A stretch of DNA of 64,000 nt from Tanypteryx hageni (Eukaryota > Arthropoda > Insecta > Odonata > Petaluridae): the NCBI GenBank assembly GCA_028673005.1, contig CM054116.1, positions 78,566,572-78,630,571 on the forward strand. Reading direction: 5' to 3'. Within the stretch, counting starts at the first letter, position 1, and each line of letters opens with the position of its first letter. Below are positions 63,216 to 64,000 of this stretch, one piece after another. The position numbers and the translations under genes were made by a program. Below the pieces are notes generated by a model that did no database searches, was not told where the DNA came from, and worked only from the letters and a program-made list of their open reading frames with translations.

Positions 63216-64000
63216 GCAATTGTTTTTAAAATAATTCAATCTAAATTAAATTTTTTTAACACGTTCCATAGCTTTGATCAGGCTTTTACAAACCGTCAAC
63301 AATGAGTGCTGTGCCAAAGATCACAACCACATGACAAAATGCAAAGCGCTGATTGGCTGAAATGGATGTCAGATTTTGAAACCAAGATGACATTCAACTC
63401 ATGAGGATGTGGTAGGTATGGAACCAGAGTCTCTACTTTGACCTCATTTTATGCATAGATGTGACAGGTTTTGAAGCAAAATACCACTTTTATCAAATTT
63501 CTCATAATAAAAACCATCAGAAAACGTGCCTAACTCAATCTTTATAAAAAATTGATTTGGTGGGTTTTGATTCTAGGTGACTCATATTACAACATTACTA
63601 ATGAAAATAAATACGTATGGATGATAAGGGTATGAGTAAGTTCATATGACGTATTTTCTCAGATTTTATTAACACAAAAATGCAACTTTTAAATTAAAGG
63701 AAATTTTAGCCAACATGAATATCTCACCCAGATTGTATCCTTTGAGATAGCAAAATAAAAGCTATTTTCACATATAAGCAATATTGATAATATATGTATA
63801 ATCGGATAATTTTGCATTTTTTCAGTTGATAAGGTATTCAAAAGTGTGACAGGATTTGACTGACAGACAATTGAAATTAAAAAGATTTGAGCTGTAAGAA
63901 TTTAAAATATCTGAGTGATACAAATTTTATATTTTGTATAAAGCAGACAATTATTTTACATAATATTTACTGGACAAGTCAAATTTTGAGCTTGTTTTTT
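63216..64000. other. right edge, nothing recognised
   Basis: AT-rich sequence without a recognised exon, repeat end or RNA gene. The remaining MRPS9 exons may lie further right. Confidence 0.5.

Noticed and set aside
62870..63229. 119-codon plus-strand frame
   Set aside because: It is antisense to the N-terminal part of the minus-strand transposase-like pseudogene, including its probable start at about 63210.

Overview
The window is nuclear DNA from an animal, most likely an arthropod and probably an insect. It is AT-rich, its genes are split by GT-AG introns (one is GC-AG), and many DNA-transposon remnants fill the introns. I cannot name the species. No rRNA gene, intact tRNA gene, CRISPR array or bacterial-style operon was seen.

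Three host genes can be supported. (1) lap, the AP180/PICALM clathrin adaptor, is on the minus strand. Exon 1 (37842-37971) and exon 2 (1353-1495) encode the start of the ANTH domain and are separated by a 36.3 kb intron; the rest of the gene lies beyond the left edge. (2) RARS2, mitochondrial arginyl-tRNA synthetase, is on the plus strand. Nine exons between 38108 and 55729 join in frame to 586 codons plus stop, with a poly(A) signal at 55766. The lap and RARS2 start codons face away from each other across only 136 bp, so this is a very compact divergent promoter. (3) The last two exons of MRPS9 (uS9m, mitochondrial small-subunit ribosomal protein) lie on the minus strand at 60049-60415, convergent with RARS2; upstream exons are not found before the right edge. 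RARS2 and MRPS9 both serve mitochondrial translation.

The rest is intronic or intergenic and mostly mobile DNA. 1-37841 (lap introns): five-copy MITE family with ACTTTCTCCATAT ends (three copies before 3.6 kb), a pogo/Tigger transposase remnant (5.9 kb), a pogo-type MITE (7.75-8.38 kb), a CpG-richer unique stretch (10.4-14.1 kb), two hAT elements with 8-bp target duplications (19.3 and 21.9 kb), and a 1.5 kb hAT element at 26.2-27.7 kb that contains a (TA)n tract, a diverged tandem duplication and a 534-bp fold-back. 39.7-42.3 kb (RARS2 intron 4): three fold-back elements plus one MITE, nearly filling the intron. 46.3-52.8 kb (intron 7): a pogo-type MITE, a piggyBac-type MITE and a nested cluster of broken hAT transposases with a Penelope-like GIY-YIG fragment. 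52.9-55.6 kb (intron 8): an 859-bp piggyBac-type element. 55.8-60.0 kb: intergenic repeats. 61.4-63.2 kb: a decayed transposase-like pseudogene on the minus strand.

I found no convincing new biochemical system. The items most worth a second look are the 136-bp lap/RARS2 promoter, the GC-AG intron in RARS2, the fold-back-filled intron 4, the pairing of a non-autonomous hAT element with a coding relative in the same window, and a ribozyme-like hairpin 3' of the Penelope-like fragment.
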